A DNA stretch of 64,000 nucleotides from contig NZ_CP133721.1 of NCBI RefSeq assembly GCF_031326205.1, positions 1,302,001-1,366,000 of the forward strand. Reading direction: 5' to 3'. This stretch comes from Flavobacterium sp. 20NA77.7. GTDB lineage: Bacteria; Bacteroidota; Bacteroidia; Flavobacteriales; Flavobacteriaceae. The position numbers and the translations under genes were made by a program. Positions 16,857 through 26,113 of the stretch are shown here, piece by piece. How positions within the stretch are numbered: position 1 is the first letter of the stretch; the number at the start of each line of letters is the position of its first letter. The notes beneath the pieces were generated by a model. That model was given only the letters and a program-made list of their open reading frames with translations. It searched no databases and was not told where the DNA came from.

Positions 16857-18647
16857 ATGTTTAAAAAAATTATTCCGTTTATCTTTTTTTTCAACTTCAT
16901 TTGGGGTCAAAACATTACGTTGTACCATCAATTTAACGGAAGATATGACTTTACATTTGTAGGCAATACGTTGAATCCCTCTGAGAATTCGTTTCAAACA
17001 AGCCCTTCCGTATTTACAACTTCATCAGCTTCATTAAATTTAGGTAGTGGCGATGTAATTGAAAAAGCGTATTTATATTGGGCAGGCTGTGGAACGGGGG
17101 ATTTTGATGTAAAATTAAACGGCACAGACATAACCGCTTCGAGAACCTTTACCAATATACTTAATCAAGGATTTGTCTTTAATTTTTTTAGTGCATTTGC
17201 CGATGTTACCTCTTTAGTCCAAACACAAGGTAATGGTACCTATACCCTTTCCGACTTAGATGTTTCTTCTTTTATTAATTTTCACTTTCAAAATAAAACA
17301 AATTTTGCAGGTTGGGCTATTGTTGTAGTTTACAAAAACACGAACTTACCACTTAATCAATTAAATGTGTATGACGGTTTACAAGTGGTTTCACAATTGC
17401 AAAACAACCTCGATGTGCCATTAAACGCCTTAAATGTAATTGACAATCAAAATGCTAAAATTGGCTTTATAGCTTGGGAAGGCGATTCAGGTTTAGCCGT
17501 AAATGAAACCCTTAGGATAAATGGAAACATCATTAGCAACCCTCCCTTAAATCCTGCCAACAATGCATTTAACGGAACTAACTCTGTTACAAATTCGAAT
17601 ACCCTATACAATATGGACTTGGACATATATAGTATTCAAAATAACATCAATATAGGTGATACTTCAGCATTAATTCAACTTACTTCTGGTCAAGATTATG
17701 TGATGATCAATACAATTGTTACAAAATTAAATAGTCAACTGCCCGATGCCACCATTCAAATCACTGACAACACGCTTACTTGCAACTCTAGAACAATTTC
17801 TATTGACTATGAAGTATTTAACACGAATTGCACCAATTTTTTACCAGCTCAAACACCCATTACCTTTTACGCAAATGGTATAGCTGTTGGAACTACTTAT
17901 ACCCAAAATAATATTCCAATAGATGGATCAGAGACAGGAATAATTACACTTACAATTCCTGCTTCTATTCCTCTGCAATTTAATTTAGTAGCTGTTGTGG
18001 ACGATACAGGAAACCATATAGGAATCGTAACCGAAATTTTAGAAAACAACAACTCATTTACCTACCCTATTACACTACTAACCTCACCCCAGTTTAACCC
18101 ACTTGAAGATTTAGTTTCTTGTAATCTTGGATTCACTAGAGGATATTTTGATTTTTCAGAATATGAAGATTTGGTAAAAGTGAATGCAACCGATACAGTT
18201 TCTTTTTATGAAACAGAAAATGATGCCTTAGTTGGTACTAATTCTATTTCAAATTTCACCTTCTACGAAGCGCAAACAACTCCAAAAATCATTTGGATTA
18301 GACTGAATAATGCCACTAACTGTTATTCAATTACATCTTTTATTCTCAAAACTAAAAATTGTCCTCCTGAAATATTTAATGCCGTTTCTCCAAATAATGA
18401 TGAATTAAACGAAACGTTCTACATTTCAGGTTTACGCAATATTTTTGTGAATTTTAAATTAGAAATATACAACCGTTGGGGAAAACTAATTTGGACTGGC
18501 AACCAAAATAAACCCGATTGGGATGGAAGAATAGAAAATGGTGTAGGAAGTGATTTAGCTCCAGGCGGTACCTATTTTTACATTTTATACCTTAACGATC
18601 CTGATTATCCAAATGCAATAAATGGCTCACTTTTATTAAAAAGATAA
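16857..18647 (+). CDS. Large exported protein with T9SS type B (gliding-motility) C-terminal domain
   Basis: A 596-residue secreted protein. The start chosen is the ATG at 16857 (MFKKIIPFIFFFNFIWGQ, cleavage after GQ); a TTG 18 bases upstream would only extend the signal. The C-terminal ~90 residues contain FNAVSPNNDELNETFYI, LEIYNRWGKLIWTG and GTYFYILYL, the marks of the type B sorting domain recognised by the type IX secretion system. The middle holds repeated beta-sandwich-like segments. It is probably translocated by T9SS to the cell surface; its substrate or partner is unknown. A possible promoter TTG-N19-TACTTTAG precedes it. Confidence 0.85.
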   Translation: MFKKIIPFIFFFNFIWGQNITLYHQFNGRYDFTFVGNTLNPSENSFQTSPSVFTTSSASLNLGSGDVIEKAYLYWAGCGTGDFDVKLNGTDITASRTFTNILNQGFVFNFFSAFADVTSLVQTQGNGTYTLSDLDVSSFINFHFQNKTNFAGWAIVVVYKNTNLPLNQLNVYDGLQVVSQLQNNLDVPLNALNVIDNQNAKIGFIAWEGDSGLAVNETLRINGNIISNPPLNPANNAFNGTNSVTNSNTLYNMDLDIYSIQNNINIGDTSALIQLTSGQDYVMINTIVTKLNSQLPDATIQITDNTLTCNSRTISIDYEVFNTNCTNFLPAQTPITFYANGIAVGTTYTQNNIPIDGSETGIITLTIPASIPLQFNLVAVVDDTGNHIGIVTEILENNNSFTYPITLLTSPQFNPLEDLVSCNLGFTRGYFDFSEYEDLVKVNATDTVSFYETENDALVGTNSISNFTFYEAQTTPKIIWIRLNNATNCYSITSFILKTKNCPPEIFNAVSPNNDELNETFYISGLRNIFVNFKLEIYNRWGKLIWTGNQNKPDWDGRIENGVGSDLAPGGTYFYILYLNDPDYPNAINGSLLLKR

Positions 18648-18721
18648 TAAAGCATTCTTAAAATTCATATATTTATCGCAACATTAAAAAAATTAACCTG
18701 TAACAATTAAAATACAAATCG

Positions 18722-21700
18722 ATGAAAGTATTGAAATTAGTATTCGTTTTAGTCTGTTTTCAACATGCACTCGCACAAGATTACTTTCCAAAAAACGAAG
18801 GTGTAAAACAAACATTTAAAAGTTATATAGCACTAACCCATGCCACTATTTATAGTTCTTCCACGCAAAAAATAGAAAACGCAACACTCTTACTGAAAGA
18901 TGATAAAATCATTGATATTGGTACAGCTATCACATTGCCAAAAGACACAAAAATTATAGATGTAACGGGTAAATTTATTTATGCCTCATTTATCGATTTA
19001 TATTCTGAATTTGGTATAAACAAACAACAGAAAAAAAGCAATTCAGGACCTGCACCACAATACAATTCTGAACGCAATGGTTATTATTGGAATGACCATA
19101 TACGAGCAGATTTTAATGCCTATCAAAATTTGGCTTATGATGATAAAACCGCTAAAGAACTTAGAGAAATTGGTTTTGGTACTGTACTTAGTCATTTAAA
19201 CGATGGTGTTGTAGCGGGAACTGGAGTATTGTGGACATTAAATGATAATGAAAGTAATGCAACACGTATCGTAAATAAGAAAATTTCACAACATTTCACA
19301 TTTAACAGAAGTAGTTACTCAAATCAGTCCTACCCTTCATCTTTAATGGGAAGCATGGCATTATTACGTCAATTTTATCATGATGCAGACTGGTATGCAA
19401 AAGGTGGCTCTAAAACTAAAGATTTTACGTTAGAAGCCTTTAATGAAAATAAAACTTTACTTCAAATATTTAATGCCGGGGATAAATTAAATGCTTTACG
19501 AGCAGCTAAAATAGGAGACGAATTTACGATAAAGTATATTATTAAAGGAAGTGGCAACGAATTTGAACGCATTAATGAAATTAAAAAAACAAATGCAAAT
19601 TTCATTATTCCAATTAAATTTCCAGAAGCTTATGACGTTTCTGATCCTAATTTAGCTTTACAAGTAGCTCTTGGTGATATGCGCTTTTGGAATCAAGCAC
19701 CTTACAACTTAAAACTATTAAACGACAATGGCATTTCATTTAGTATTACAAGTGCCGATTTAAAAAGCCCTAAAGACTTTTTAACCAATTTACGCAAAGC
19801 CGTTTCATTGGGCTTACCTAAAGAAAAAGCTTTAGCGGCTTTAACAGAAATTCCTGCAAATTGGGCCAAACAAACCCTTTTAGGCAGTTTGAAGAAAGGA
19901 AATTTAGCTAATTTCATCATAACTTCAGGCGACTTATTTGATGAAAAAACAACAGTAATTGAAAACTGGGTTCAAGGCAATAGATATGCTATTGAGAAAA
20001 TTAATCCTTTAGAAATAAAAGGGGCGTATGAACTTACAATTACATCTTCTGAAGGAAAAAATACATATGATTTTACAATTGAAGGCGACACAAATAAACC
20101 AGATGCTAAAATTTCGCAAGGGAGTTTAGTATATGGTACTAAAATTTCATACACAGAACCTTGGGTAACGCTTGTTATTAAATCAAAAGACACAATAAGC
20201 AATAAATTCATAAGACTAACTGGAATCAAAAACGAGATAGGCTTATCTGGAAAAGCTATTTTAGAAAATGGTTTAGAAGGAATTTGGGAAGCAACACCTA
20301 AAAAAGTTGAAAACAAAAAAGAAGAAGCCAAAAAAGACACCAATCAATTAACAACTAAGTTTTTCGAATTAACCTATCCAAACATTGCTTTTGGAAATGT
20401 TCAAAAACCAAAACAAGAAACACTTTTATTTAAAAACGCTACCGTTTGGACAGGCGAAAAAGAAGGAATACTACAAGAAACAGATGTTCTTATTGAAAAT
20501 GGAAAGATTACCAAAATTGGTAAAAATCTAGTGACCAATGCACGAATTATTGATGCAACAGGCAAACATTTAACCGCAGGAATTATAGACGAGCATTCGC
20601 ATATTGCTATTTCTAACGGGGTGAATGAAGGTGGGCAAAATTCTTCTGCTGAAGTAACCATTGAAGACGTTATAAATTCTGAAGACAGCAATATATATAG
20701 AAATCTAGCTGGAGGCGTTACGTCGGCTAATTTATTACACGGCTCAGCAAACCCAATTGGTGGTCGTGCCGCATTTATCAAATTAAAATGGGGCTATGCA
20801 CCTGAAGAAATGCTGGTTAAAGACGCGCCTAAATACATCAAATTTGCATTAGGTGAAAATGTAAAACAATCCAATTGGGGCGACTATGCACGTTTGCGAT
20901 TCCCGCAATCAAGAATGGGAGTTGAACAAGTCTATGAAGATTATTTTTCAAGAGCTATAGCTTATCAAAAAGAATGGGCTGATTATAAAACTAAAAAAAC
21001 AAAAACAATTCCAAGATTTGACATTGAGCTTGAAGTATTGGCACAAATTCTAAATAAAAAACGTTTCATCACTTGCCATTCCTATGTGCAATCTGAAATC
21101 AATATGTTAATGAAAGTGGCAAATAAATATGGCTTTCAAATCAAAACTTTTACACATATTTTAGAAGGATATAAATTAGCTGATAAAATGGCTGCACATG
21201 GTGTGGGTGGCTCTACATTTGCCGACTGGTGGGCTTACAAATTTGAAGTAAATGATGCCATACCTCATAATGCCGCTTTAATGAATAAAGAGGGAGTAAC
21301 GGTTTCTATTAATTCAGATGATGCAGAAATGTCACGCCGATTAAACCAAGAAGCTGCTAAAACAGTAAAATATGGTAACATTTCTGAAGAAACCGCTTGG
21401 AATTTTGTGACCTTAAACCCAGCAAAATTATTACAAGTAGATGATCGTGTAGGTAGTATTAAAGTGGGTAAAGATGCTGATGTGGTACTTTGGTCAACTA
21501 ATCCTTTATCCATTTATGCAAAAGCTGAAAAAACAGTTATAGAAGGGATTGTGTTTTATGACATCGAACAAGAAGCAAGTAAAAATGAAGCCGTTCAAAA
21601 AGAAAGAAATGAATTAATTAATTTAATGCTTGACGCAAAAAATAAAGGATTAAAAACACAAGAACCTAAGAAAAAATCAACAGGGCATTACCATTGTGAT

Positions 21701-21745
21701 ACCTTAGGCGACAGATGCAAAGAAACGCATTATAAATACAATTAA
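18722..21745 (+). CDS. Two-domain amidohydrolase-family exported protein
   Basis: A 1007-residue protein with signal peptide MKVLKLVFVLVCFQHALAQ and two amidohydrolase-like modules. The C-terminal module (about 560-960) is canonical: metal-binding AGIIDEHSHIAIS, GGVTSANLLHGSANPIGGR, the later histidines (CHSYVQ; FTHILEGY) and NSDDAEM. The N-terminal module (about 35-430) has the beta-sandwich and barrel outline, but its expected HxH site reads ASFIDLYSEFG, so it is probably inactive. The C-terminus ends with KKKSTGHYHCDTLGDRCKETHYKYN, a cysteine/histidine tail. Periplasmic, probably an imidazolonepropionase/dipeptidase-like hydrolase of unknown substrate. It is followed by a second family member. 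Confidence 0.85.
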   Translation: MKVLKLVFVLVCFQHALAQDYFPKNEGVKQTFKSYIALTHATIYSSSTQKIENATLLLKDDKIIDIGTAITLPKDTKIIDVTGKFIYASFIDLYSEFGINKQQKKSNSGPAPQYNSERNGYYWNDHIRADFNAYQNLAYDDKTAKELREIGFGTVLSHLNDGVVAGTGVLWTLNDNESNATRIVNKKISQHFTFNRSSYSNQSYPSSLMGSMALLRQFYHDADWYAKGGSKTKDFTLEAFNENKTLLQIFNAGDKLNALRAAKIGDEFTIKYIIKGSGNEFERINEIKKTNANFIIPIKFPEAYDVSDPNLALQVALGDMRFWNQAPYNLKLLNDNGISFSITSADLKSPKDFLTNLRKAVSLGLPKEKALAALTEIPANWAKQTLLGSLKKGNLANFIITSGDLFDEKTTVIENWVQGNRYAIEKINPLEIKGAYELTITSSEGKNTYDFTIEGDTNKPDAKISQGSLVYGTKISYTEPWVTLVIKSKDTISNKFIRLTGIKNEIGLSGKAILENGLEGIWEATPKKVENKKEEAKKDTNQLTTKFFELTYPNIAFGNVQKPKQETLLFKNATVWTGEKEGILQETDVLIENGKITKIGKNLVTNARIIDATGKHLTAGIIDEHSHIAISNGVNEGGQNSSAEVTIEDVINSEDSNIYRNLAGGVTSANLLHGSANPIGGRAAFIKLKWGYAPEEMLVKDAPKYIKFALGENVKQSNWGDYARLRFPQSRMGVEQVYEDYFSRAIAYQKEWADYKTKKTKTIPRFDIELEVLAQILNKKRFITCHSYVQSEINMLMKVANKYGFQIKTFTHILEGYKLADKMAAHGVGGSTFADWWAYKFEVNDAIPHNAALMNKEGVTVSINSDDAEMSRRLNQEAAKTVKYGNISEETAWNFVTLNPAKLLQVDDRVGSIKVGKDADVVLWSTNPLSIYAKAEKTVIEGIVFYDIEQEASKNEAVQKERNELINLMLDAKNKGLKTQEPKKKSTGHYHCDTLGDRCKETHYKYN

Positions 21746-21856
21746 TACTAAAATACAGCTATGAAATCGCCATTAACAAAAATTTTGCGCAAACAAACAC
21801 AGATAAATAAAAAGGCGATAACATATATGACCTCTTACAAATAAAATTTTACATAT

Positions 21857-23170
21857 ATGAAAAAAATAATTTTCTTTCTAAATATACTTACTGCACTAGG
21901 ATTTGCTCAGCAAACCCCAGCACCTAAGCAAACAAAAAGCATCTTAATAATGGGCGGCACAGCCCATTTAGGCAATGGAAAAATTCAAGAAAATGCCTTA
22001 ATTTCTATTCAAAATGGAAAAATCATGTATGTGGCAGATGGAACATTAGCGAAACCTGCTAAACACGATTTAGTTATTGAAGCAAATGGTAAACATATAT
22101 ATCCGGGCTTTATTGCTCCCAATTCAACCCTAGGACTTGTAGAAATTGATGCCGTGAGAGCTTCCGATGATGAAAGCGAAGTCGGAAGTTTTAATCCACA
22201 TATACGAAGTATTATTGCTTACAATACAGAATCTAAAGTAACCGAAACGGCAAGACCTAATGGCGTTTTATTGGCACAAATCACCCCAAGAGGTGGAAGA
22301 ATTGCGGGTACGTCCTCTATCGTTCAGTTAGACGCTTGGAATTGGGAAGATGCTGTTATAAAAGAAAATGACGGCATTCATATGCGTTGGCCAAATAGTT
22401 ATGCTCGTTTAGGCTGGTGGGCCGAGCCAGGTGGTATTGAGCCAAATAAAAAATATGCAGAACAAGTAAAAGAAATACAAGACTTTTTTGATAATGCATA
22501 TGCTTATTTACAATCAAACAAAGAGGTAAAAGATATTCCTTATGAAGCCATGAACGGTTTACAAGACGGAACAAAAACATTGTTTGTTACTGCAAATGGC
22601 GAAAAAGAAATACAAGATATTTTACTATTTAAAAAGAAAAATAATATACAAAAAGTTGTACTTGTTGGTGGATACTATGCATACAAAGTAGCCGATTTAC
22701 TTAAAGAAGCAAACGTAAGTGTTTTGCTAAGACGAATTCATGATTTACCTATGTCTGAAGACGAAGATGTAAATTTACCTTATAAAAACGCATCATTATT
22801 AATGCAAAAAAATGTATTAGTAGGATTAGAAAACTCAGGAGACATGGAACGCATGCAAGTAAGAAACATTCCTTTTTATGCCGGTAGTTGTGCTGCTTGG
22901 GGAATGTCTAAAGAAGATGCGCTAAAACTAATTACTTCAAACACCGCTAAAATACTTGGTATAGATGACTCATATGGGACATTAGAAACCGGAAAAAGCG
23001 CTACCCTATTTATATCTGCTGGAGATGCATTGGATATGAAGACCAATTTAATTACACACGCCTTTATAGATGGTAGACAAATTAGCTTGGAAAGTCATCA
23101 AACTGAATTGTATAAAAGATATAAAGAAAAGTATGAGAGTCAAGAAGTGAAAAGTGACGAGAAAAAATAA
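21857..23170 (+). CDS. Amidohydrolase-family exported protein lacking the HxH site
   Basis: A 437-residue protein with signal MKKIIFFLNILTALGFAQ. The usual amidohydrolase N-terminus is present (GGTAHLGNGKIQENALISIQNGKI) and the late barrel KILGIDDSYGTLETGKSATLFIS is typical. The first metal site is replaced: IYPGFIAPNSTLG has no HxH. It thus resembles the degenerate N-terminal module of the preceding protein, with which it probably forms a heteromeric or regulatory pair. It starts 111 bases downstream on the same strand. Direct catalysis is doubtful. Confidence 0.82.
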   Translation: MKKIIFFLNILTALGFAQQTPAPKQTKSILIMGGTAHLGNGKIQENALISIQNGKIMYVADGTLAKPAKHDLVIEANGKHIYPGFIAPNSTLGLVEIDAVRASDDESEVGSFNPHIRSIIAYNTESKVTETARPNGVLLAQITPRGGRIAGTSSIVQLDAWNWEDAVIKENDGIHMRWPNSYARLGWWAEPGGIEPNKKYAEQVKEIQDFFDNAYAYLQSNKEVKDIPYEAMNGLQDGTKTLFVTANGEKEIQDILLFKKKNNIQKVVLVGGYYAYKVADLLKEANVSVLLRRIHDLPMSEDEDVNLPYKNASLLMQKNVLVGLENSGDMERMQVRNIPFYAGSCAAWGMSKEDALKLITSNTAKILGIDDSYGTLETGKSATLFISAGDALDMKTNLITHAFIDGRQISLESHQTELYKRYKEKYESQEVKSDEKK

Positions 23171-23194
23171 ATACAAATAATTAAATATTCTTAT

Positions 23195-23599
23195 ATGAAC
23201 AAAATTACTAAATTACTAAATATTTTAAGAGTATTAATTATTATGTGGCTTTTTGAAACTTTATTTGCAGCTTTAATATACTCTATAAGTTATTTTCTTT
23301 TCAGTAATTATTATTCTATAGAGCTTATCTTTTTTTTAAATGTAATGCGTGTAATCTATTATTATTGGCTTCTAATAATAATTTATTTTTTTATAGAAAT
23401 TTACAATGTAAGATTTTTTACAATTACAAATTCATCTGTTTTTATTTTCATATCAATTATTTTAAGTTTAATTTTTGATGTTTGGGACTTATTTATTGAC
23501 TATTCATTTTTTTGTAATTTAATAGCTATAGCAATGACACCGTTTTTATTAAGTAGATTAGATAAATTATTACCCTCCAACCTTAACATTTTTAAGTGA
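23195..23599 (+). CDS. Hypothetical membrane protein
   Basis: A 134-residue, very hydrophobic protein with about four predicted helices (ILRVLIIMWLFETLFAALIY, LIFFLNVMRVIYYYWLLIII, SSVFIFISIILSLIFDV, CNLIAIAMTPFLLS). I do not recognise a family. It starts 24 bases after the amidohydrolase stop, so it may share its transcript. Its coding sequence is noticeably more AT-rich than its neighbours by eye. Confidence 0.55.
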   Translation: MNKITKLLNILRVLIIMWLFETLFAALIYSISYFLFSNYYSIELIFFLNVMRVIYYYWLLIIIYFFIEIYNVRFFTITNSSVFIFISIILSLIFDVWDLFIDYSFFCNLIAIAMTPFLLSRLDKLLPSNLNIFK

Positions 23600-23615
23600 T
23601 GTAATATATTTATTT

Positions 23616-23623
23616 TATCTTTG
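23616..23623 (+). promoter_or_regulatory. -7 box of the RNA methyltransferase gene
   Basis: TATCTTTG fits TAnnTTTG and lies 33 bases before the ATG. No good -33 TTG is present at the normal distance. Confidence 0.4.
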
Positions 23624-23656
23624 AAACTATTATTTCAAGCAACTTAGTCACTCACA

Positions 23657-24445
23657 ATGAAACAAATATCTTCCGTTCAAAACCCTTTCATCAAACAATT
23701 AATTCAATTGCAAGACAAAGCCAAAGTAAGAAAACAATTGGGCTTATTTGTAATTGAAGGGCAGCGTGAAATTGAATTAGCTATAAAAGGTGGTTACGAA
23801 GTAGAAACATTACTTTTTTGTCCAGAATTATCAGGAAAAGCTGAAAAGCTGAAAATTCAAATAGCTGAAGATCTGAAAATTGAAGTTTCTAAAGACGTGT
23901 ATCAAAAAATTGCCTATCGCGATACAACCGAAGGAATTATCGCCATTGCTAAATCAAAACCCTTACAATTATCCGATTTAAAAGTAGGCAAAAACCCATT
24001 GATTTTAGTCGCAGAAGGATTAGAAAAACCAGGAAATCTAGGCGCTTTATTACGAACAGCCGATGCAGCTAATATTGATGCCGTTATTATTGCCAATCCA
24101 AAATCGGATATGTATAATCCAAATATTGTACGTTCGAGTGTAGGGTGTCTGTTTACACGTCAAATTGCAGTCGCCACTTCAGAAGAAGCGATCGCTTTTT
24201 TAAAAGAAAACAATATCAATATTTATTGTGCCACCTTACAAGATTCAGCCACGTATCACACACAAAATTATAACGAATCTAGCGCTTTAGTCGTTGGAAC
24301 AGAAGCCACAGGAATTACCGAAATTTGGCGACAAAACGCCACTAAAAATATCAACATTCCCATGCAAGGCGTTATTGACTCGATGAACGTTTCGGTAGCG
24401 GCTGCCATTTTAGTATTCGAAGCTAAAAGACAGCGTGGATTTTAA
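23657..24445 (+). CDS. TrmH/SpoU-family RNA 2'-O-methyltransferase
   Basis: A 262-residue SPOUT-class methyltransferase using SAM to methylate a ribose 2'-OH in rRNA or tRNA. The N-terminal substrate-binding domain (NPFIKQLIQLQDKAKVRKQLGLFVIEGQREIELA) is followed by the knot domain with PGNLGALLRTADA (motif 1), LVVGTEATGI (motif 2) and SMNVSVAAAILVFEAKRQ (motif 3). The family is clear, but the target nucleotide cannot be told from sequence. Confidence 0.92.
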   Translation: MKQISSVQNPFIKQLIQLQDKAKVRKQLGLFVIEGQREIELAIKGGYEVETLLFCPELSGKAEKLKIQIAEDLKIEVSKDVYQKIAYRDTTEGIIAIAKSKPLQLSDLKVGKNPLILVAEGLEKPGNLGALLRTADAANIDAVIIANPKSDMYNPNIVRSSVGCLFTRQIAVATSEEAIAFLKENNINIYCATLQDSATYHTQNYNESSALVVGTEATGITEIWRQNATKNINIPMQGVIDSMNVSVAAAILVFEAKRQRGF

Positions 24446-24454
24446 AAACAAAAA

Positions 24455-24498
24455 ACCTGAAACCTGAAACTTGAAACCTGAAACCTGAAACTTGAAAC
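24455..24498. repeat. Seven-base tandem repeat
   Basis: The order is ACCTGAA, ACCTGAA, ACTTGAA, twice over, ending in AC (six heptamers). It fills the short gap between the methyltransferase stop and the serine hydrolase start, ending 14 bases before the ATG. Slippage here would change the leader length of the hydrolase mRNA. Confidence 0.85.
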
Positions 24499-24511
24499 AA
24501 AAAATAAACAA

Positions 24512-26041
24512 ATGAAAAAAACACTTTTAATAGCCTTATTGACTTCATTCACAGCGTTTTCACAAATAACCGAAAAGCAAATTGATGAAGTGGCAGAAAA
24601 TACACTAAAAGCATTTAACGTTCCAGGAGTTGCGGTTGCGGTTGTAAAAGACGGTAAAATCATTCATAGTAAAGGATACGGAGTAAAATCCATACTTAAA
24701 AAAGATAAAGTAGATGGAAACACCCTTTTTGGAGTAGCTTCAAATAGTAAAGCATTTACAACTGCTGCCATAGCCATGCTAGTTGACGAAGGTAAAATGA
24801 ATTGGGATGATAAAGTAAGTAAATACTTGCCTAATTTTAAAATGTATACCGACTATGTTACAAATGAATTTACTGTACGCGACTTGGTTACACACAGAAG
24901 TGGTCTTGGATTAGGTGCAGGTGATTTAATGATTTGGCCTGATGGGGGAAATTTTAAACCTAAAGACATTATTGAAAATTTACAATACCTAAAACCCGTT
25001 TCATCTTTTAGAACTAAATATGATTATGATAATTTGTTATATATCGTAGCAGGTGAAGTTATAGAAAAAGTAAGTGGTTTGTCATGGTGTGATTTTATAG
25101 AAACAAAAATCATGAAACCTTTAGAAATGAATACTAGTGCTGGTTCTTTTGTTCGTTTAAAAGATACCACAAATATTGTTGATCCTCATGTGCCAACAGA
25201 CGGAAAACTAAAAGTTATTTCACGATATAAAAATCAATCATTTGATGCTGCTGCTGGAATTTATTCTTCTGTAAACGACATGAGTAAATGGATGATTATG
25301 CAATTGCAACAAGGAAAATATGGTTCTGAAAAACAATTCAGACTTTTTTCAGAAGCACAACATAATGAAATGTGGCAGTTACAAACCATTATTCCTGCAA
25401 AAACCAGAGAACCCTATTTTACACATTTTTCAGGTTATGGATTAGGTTGGTTTTTAAGTGATGTTAAAGGGTATAAACAAGTTACACATACTGGCGGATT
25501 AGAAGGAATTGTAACGCAAGTAACGCTCCTTCCCGAATTAAACTTAGGCATTGTTGTACTAACCAATCAGCAATCGGGTGCCGCTTTTAATGCCATTACA
25601 AATACTATTAAAGATGCTTTTTTAAAGATAGAGTACAAAGATTATGTAACAATGTATAGCCAAAGAGAAAAAGACAACGTTGCAAAAGCAGACAAAGTAA
25701 CGACAGAAGTTTGGGCAAAAATTGAAGAAAATAAAAAAAACAAAGTAAAAATTGAAGCTAAAAATTTCACGGGAACTTATAAAGATAATTGGTTTGGAAA
25801 CATCATCATTTCTGAGAAAAAAGGAAAAATGTATTTTAATTCAGAACGTTCGCCGCAATTGGCTGGTGAAATTTTCTTTTACAAGGACAATACATTTGCC
25901 GTAAAATGGTTCAATCGTAGTTTTAATGCCGATGCTTTAATTACGTTTTCAGATAATAATAGAAACATCAAAATGGCAGCAATTTCTGAATTAACTGATT
26001 TTAGTTATGATTTTCAAGATTTGGATTTCACTAAACAATAA
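24512..26041 (+). CDS. Exported serine hydrolase, beta-lactamase class C/penicillin-binding-like
   Basis: A 509-residue periplasmic protein: signal MKKTLLIALLTSFTAFSQ, then the serine beta-lactamase/DD-peptidase fold. SxxK is SNSK (S77, K80). The Tyr motif is the YDYDN segment near 170, and the third motif is HTGG. LVTHRSGLG and AAGIYSSVNDMSKWM are family segments. The C-terminal ~110 residues (from about 400) form a separate beta domain of the DUF3471 type. Such proteins act as esterases, peptidases or peptidoglycan enzymes rather than true beta-lactamases; the substrate is unknown. Confidence 0.88.
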   Translation: MKKTLLIALLTSFTAFSQITEKQIDEVAENTLKAFNVPGVAVAVVKDGKIIHSKGYGVKSILKKDKVDGNTLFGVASNSKAFTTAAIAMLVDEGKMNWDDKVSKYLPNFKMYTDYVTNEFTVRDLVTHRSGLGLGAGDLMIWPDGGNFKPKDIIENLQYLKPVSSFRTKYDYDNLLYIVAGEVIEKVSGLSWCDFIETKIMKPLEMNTSAGSFVRLKDTTNIVDPHVPTDGKLKVISRYKNQSFDAAAGIYSSVNDMSKWMIMQLQQGKYGSEKQFRLFSEAQHNEMWQLQTIIPAKTREPYFTHFSGYGLGWFLSDVKGYKQVTHTGGLEGIVTQVTLLPELNLGIVVLTNQQSGAAFNAITNTIKDAFLKIEYKDYVTMYSQREKDNVAKADKVTTEVWAKIEENKKNKVKIEAKNFTGTYKDNWFGNIIISEKKGKMYFNSERSPQLAGEIFFYKDNTFAVKWFNRSFNADALITFSDNNRNIKMAAISELTDFSYDFQDLDFTKQ

Positions 26042-26113
26042 TTTAAAGGGATTAGTAAATTTTTTTGATATCTAAATATTAAATAGTATTTTTATGTGCC
26101 ACAAAATTTGATT

